64,000 bases of DNA from Nitzschia sp. DOCU1 (Eukaryota > Bacillariophyta > Bacillariophyceae > Bacillariales > Bacillariaceae), in the NCBI GenBank assembly GCA_951394045.1, contig OX595986.1:2013534-2077533 (forward strand), written 5' to 3'. The notes under the pieces are model-generated. The model had not been told where the DNA came from, did not search any database, and was given only the letters and a program-made list of their open reading frames with translations. A program made the translations under genes and the position numbers. The first letter of the stretch is position 1; each line of letters begins with the position of its first letter. Of the stretch, positions 62,162 through 64,000 are shown in pieces.

Positions 62162-63940
62162 ATGTCGTGTATGGCACCGAAGATCCCAAAGGACGAGGAG
62201 GGCACGCCCCGCAATTTCGACAACTCCATGCGGAACAATAATGTTGCTGGCGGAAATAATGGGGCCCCACTTCAGGCCGCCCGTAGAGGCCTATTAAAGG
62301 CAATGTGGCAAGCCTCCTTTGCTCCCCGATTTTCCAGTAAGCCGATCGACATGCAGGACTACTTTTCACGCGAGTCCTTTGCGGACCCCAGTCGTAATTT
62401 GAAGATGTTCTCTTCGTTTACGATGGATGGTAACAACAGTGTCGACGAAGATGGCGGAAACAGAAGTCCTCCCTCCAGTGAAAGGGAAAGCGAGGTTAGG
62501 CCATCACTGGTCACAGCCAAGAATCTAACGCCATTCGAGGAGATGTTTCTGCAGAATCTTTTGCAATCTGAAGATTTAGATTCCATTCGGAGGGCCAGCG
62601 AGCGTTTGGCAGACAAAGAACTTTTCCCGCCCATGATGACTCCGGAAGAGACAGCGGAAAGTGAAATGTCATCGTCGTCGACTCGTGTCCACCGTCGAAG
62701 AGGGTCGGAAGTTCAGCAGGAGCTCTTTCGGTTGCACGAAAGTACTACCGTCAAGCCTAAAACGGTATTGAGACGGATGAGCACCGTGGAAAAAGAAAAA
62801 CGAGCCAAGGCGAGAGCCAAGCTTGTAACAGCAACTGCCTCGACACCGCTGATTCCAACACTTCCACATAACAACTCGATTACGGCCCAGCCGTATGAAG
62901 AGACTTCTGCTCGAAGCAATAATCCTCCCAAGGCGCCAGTGGTCCCGGAAGACGGAGAATATCATGGGAGAGGGGGTTCGTGGGATATGAAATCAGATCC
63001 CGGTATCGAAGAAGACAAGAAGGAAGACGAACAGGATGGGCACCAACATGGTGATGCTTCTTGGAATCCTTTTGGTGACGTAAATTCTTGGATTGACGGC
63101 AACCAAGGTGTGGAAGTTGACGGAGACGGAATCCCAGACATTCCTTCGCCAACCTCGAATCCATTTAAGATTCTAGGGACTTCGGCCGATGATGTCTCGG
63201 CTCATCCTCATGTGTTGACTCCACCCCTTATGGAAGGCCTCCAAGAATTCATGCCTGAATCCTTGCACGAATATCACTTTTGGCTCAAGTATTCTCTTGT
63301 TCGAGATTCTTCCAGATCGCCGCATCCCACAACCCCTCCTTTATTTGATATGCTACGACATTGCCGGGCATCGCTGTACACTGTATTGGCTATTGAAACA
63401 ACAAGCGGACATGTGTTCGGTGCGTTTTGCTCGCAACCTTGGAAGCTGAACGGTGAAAAATATTGGGGAACGAAGGATTCGTTTGTCTGGAGAATGCGAC
63501 ATTCCCGGAACGAGCCTTGTGAATCCATTGTTGAGCAAGTCCTTATGGAAAGTAAGATCGACGTGTTCCCTTTTACGGGTCGCAACAAGAATGTCCAACA
63601 ATGCTCCCAAGAGCACGGTTTAGTACTGGGGGAAGGGGAAGTATCTGACTTCCAACAGGGAGAAGGAGAACATTTTGGCCATGCCATTCAACTTAACGCG
63701 GCCATGACCGAGGCGTGGACGAGCTCGACAGAAACCTTTGGAAACCCTAGTTTGGTGCACACGGACTTACGTGGCGAGAAGGTCGATATTGCCAATGTCG
63801 AATTGTGGGCTTTGACGCCACACAGTTCAATTGAGTCGGCGATCACGCTGGAGATGAAGCAATTGTTCCTGGCAGAGAATCGAGGCCCAACAGAGAAGAA
63901 TCTTGATTTGTTGGAAATCTTGGTGGGAGGGACTGTATAG
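62162..63940 (+). CDS. TLDc-domain protein
   Basis: A single-exon protein of 592 residues from the ATG at 62162; an upstream in-frame start at 62138 is TTG. The first 350 residues are disordered and charged, with short conserved-looking helices (LTPFEEMFLQNLLQSEDLDS). The C-terminus (about 365-575) is a TLDc domain: HCRASLYTVLAIETTSGHVF then GAFCSQPW, EKYWGTKDSFVW, VFPFTGRNKNVQQC, the Gly-rich GLVLGEGE, SSTETFGNPSLV and IANVELWAL. TLDc proteins (OXR1, NCOA7, TLDC2 and TBC1D24 in animals) are linked to oxidative-stress resistance and V-ATPase regulation. A role on an acidic organelle is possible but inferred. No membrane segment or signal is seen. Confidence 0.88.
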   Translation: MSCMAPKIPKDEEGTPRNFDNSMRNNNVAGGNNGAPLQAARRGLLKAMWQASFAPRFSSKPIDMQDYFSRESFADPSRNLKMFSSFTMDGNNSVDEDGGNRSPPSSERESEVRPSLVTAKNLTPFEEMFLQNLLQSEDLDSIRRASERLADKELFPPMMTPEETAESEMSSSSTRVHRRRGSEVQQELFRLHESTTVKPKTVLRRMSTVEKEKRAKARAKLVTATASTPLIPTLPHNNSITAQPYEETSARSNNPPKAPVVPEDGEYHGRGGSWDMKSDPGIEEDKKEDEQDGHQHGDASWNPFGDVNSWIDGNQGVEVDGDGIPDIPSPTSNPFKILGTSADDVSAHPHVLTPPLMEGLQEFMPESLHEYHFWLKYSLVRDSSRSPHPTTPPLFDMLRHCRASLYTVLAIETTSGHVFGAFCSQPWKLNGEKYWGTKDSFVWRMRHSRNEPCESIVEQVLMESKIDVFPFTGRNKNVQQCSQEHGLVLGEGEVSDFQQGEGEHFGHAIQLNAAMTEAWTSSTETFGNPSLVHTDLRGEKVDIANVELWALTPHSSIESAITLEMKQLFLAENRGPTEKNLDLLEILVGGTV

Positions 63941-64000
63941 AACTAATGCATCATAGAAGCTATGTTCCAATAGTTACCATGTTCTATTGTTTGGATTACA

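Overview
The window looks like nuclear DNA of a photosynthetic stramenopile, most likely a diatom. Genes are compact, lie on both strands and are split by short GT-AG introns; the 19 introns I placed run from 51 to 103 nt. Several proteins start with a signal peptide whose predicted cleavage site is followed by phenylalanine (VNA-F, VSA-F, VRA-F, SLEA-F), the hallmark of import into diatom-type complex plastids. The species is not determined. Where a gene has introns, the outer coordinates are given in the entry and the exons in its evidence.

Layout. 0.8-8.6 kb: DUF1764 protein, 18S rRNA dimethyltransferase Dim1, a conserved plastid protein, two membrane-anchored unknowns, and a UDP-rhamnose synthase-type epimerase/reductase. 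8.6-13.3 kb: two neighbouring minus-strand transporters, one an MFS protein fused to a SEC14/CRAL-TRIO domain and the other MFSD5/MoT2-like. 14-26.6 kb: a secreted GMC oxidoreductase, an AGC kinase with a cyclic-nucleotide-binding-like domain and a very long charged coil, a small membrane protein, an 883-residue plastid membrane protein, plastid RsmH and exosome Rrp41.

27.8-36.6 kb is a mobile-element region. An unknown five-exon gene is interrupted by a 1,711-bp insert, flanked on both sides by an apparently identical 322-bp direct repeat. The insert carries a DUF6570 gene cut off by the right junction and a Lys-rich minus-strand ORF cut off by the left junction. Directly after the tail of the interrupted gene lies a two-exon Helitron-type protein with a Pif1 helicase domain. 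A word close to TGCGCAGYCWAATT recurs in the non-coding parts of this region.

37-64 kb is again ordinary gene space: ArfGAP, a metallophosphatase fragment, a large SHPRH-type SNF2/RING protein, a two-TM unknown, Bmt2 rRNA methyltransferase, a plastid fibrillin, a galactokinase with a signal peptide, an unknown helical protein, a giant kinesin, a PP2C phosphatase and a TLDc protein.

The most striking object is the kinesin gene at 54.6-60.0 kb. It encodes a kinesin-4-type motor, a long coiled coil and then a nearly complete PRC1/MAP65/Ase1-like microtubule crosslinker in one predicted protein of about 1,745 residues. In animals KIF4 and PRC1 are separate partners in the spindle midzone; here they appear to be fused.
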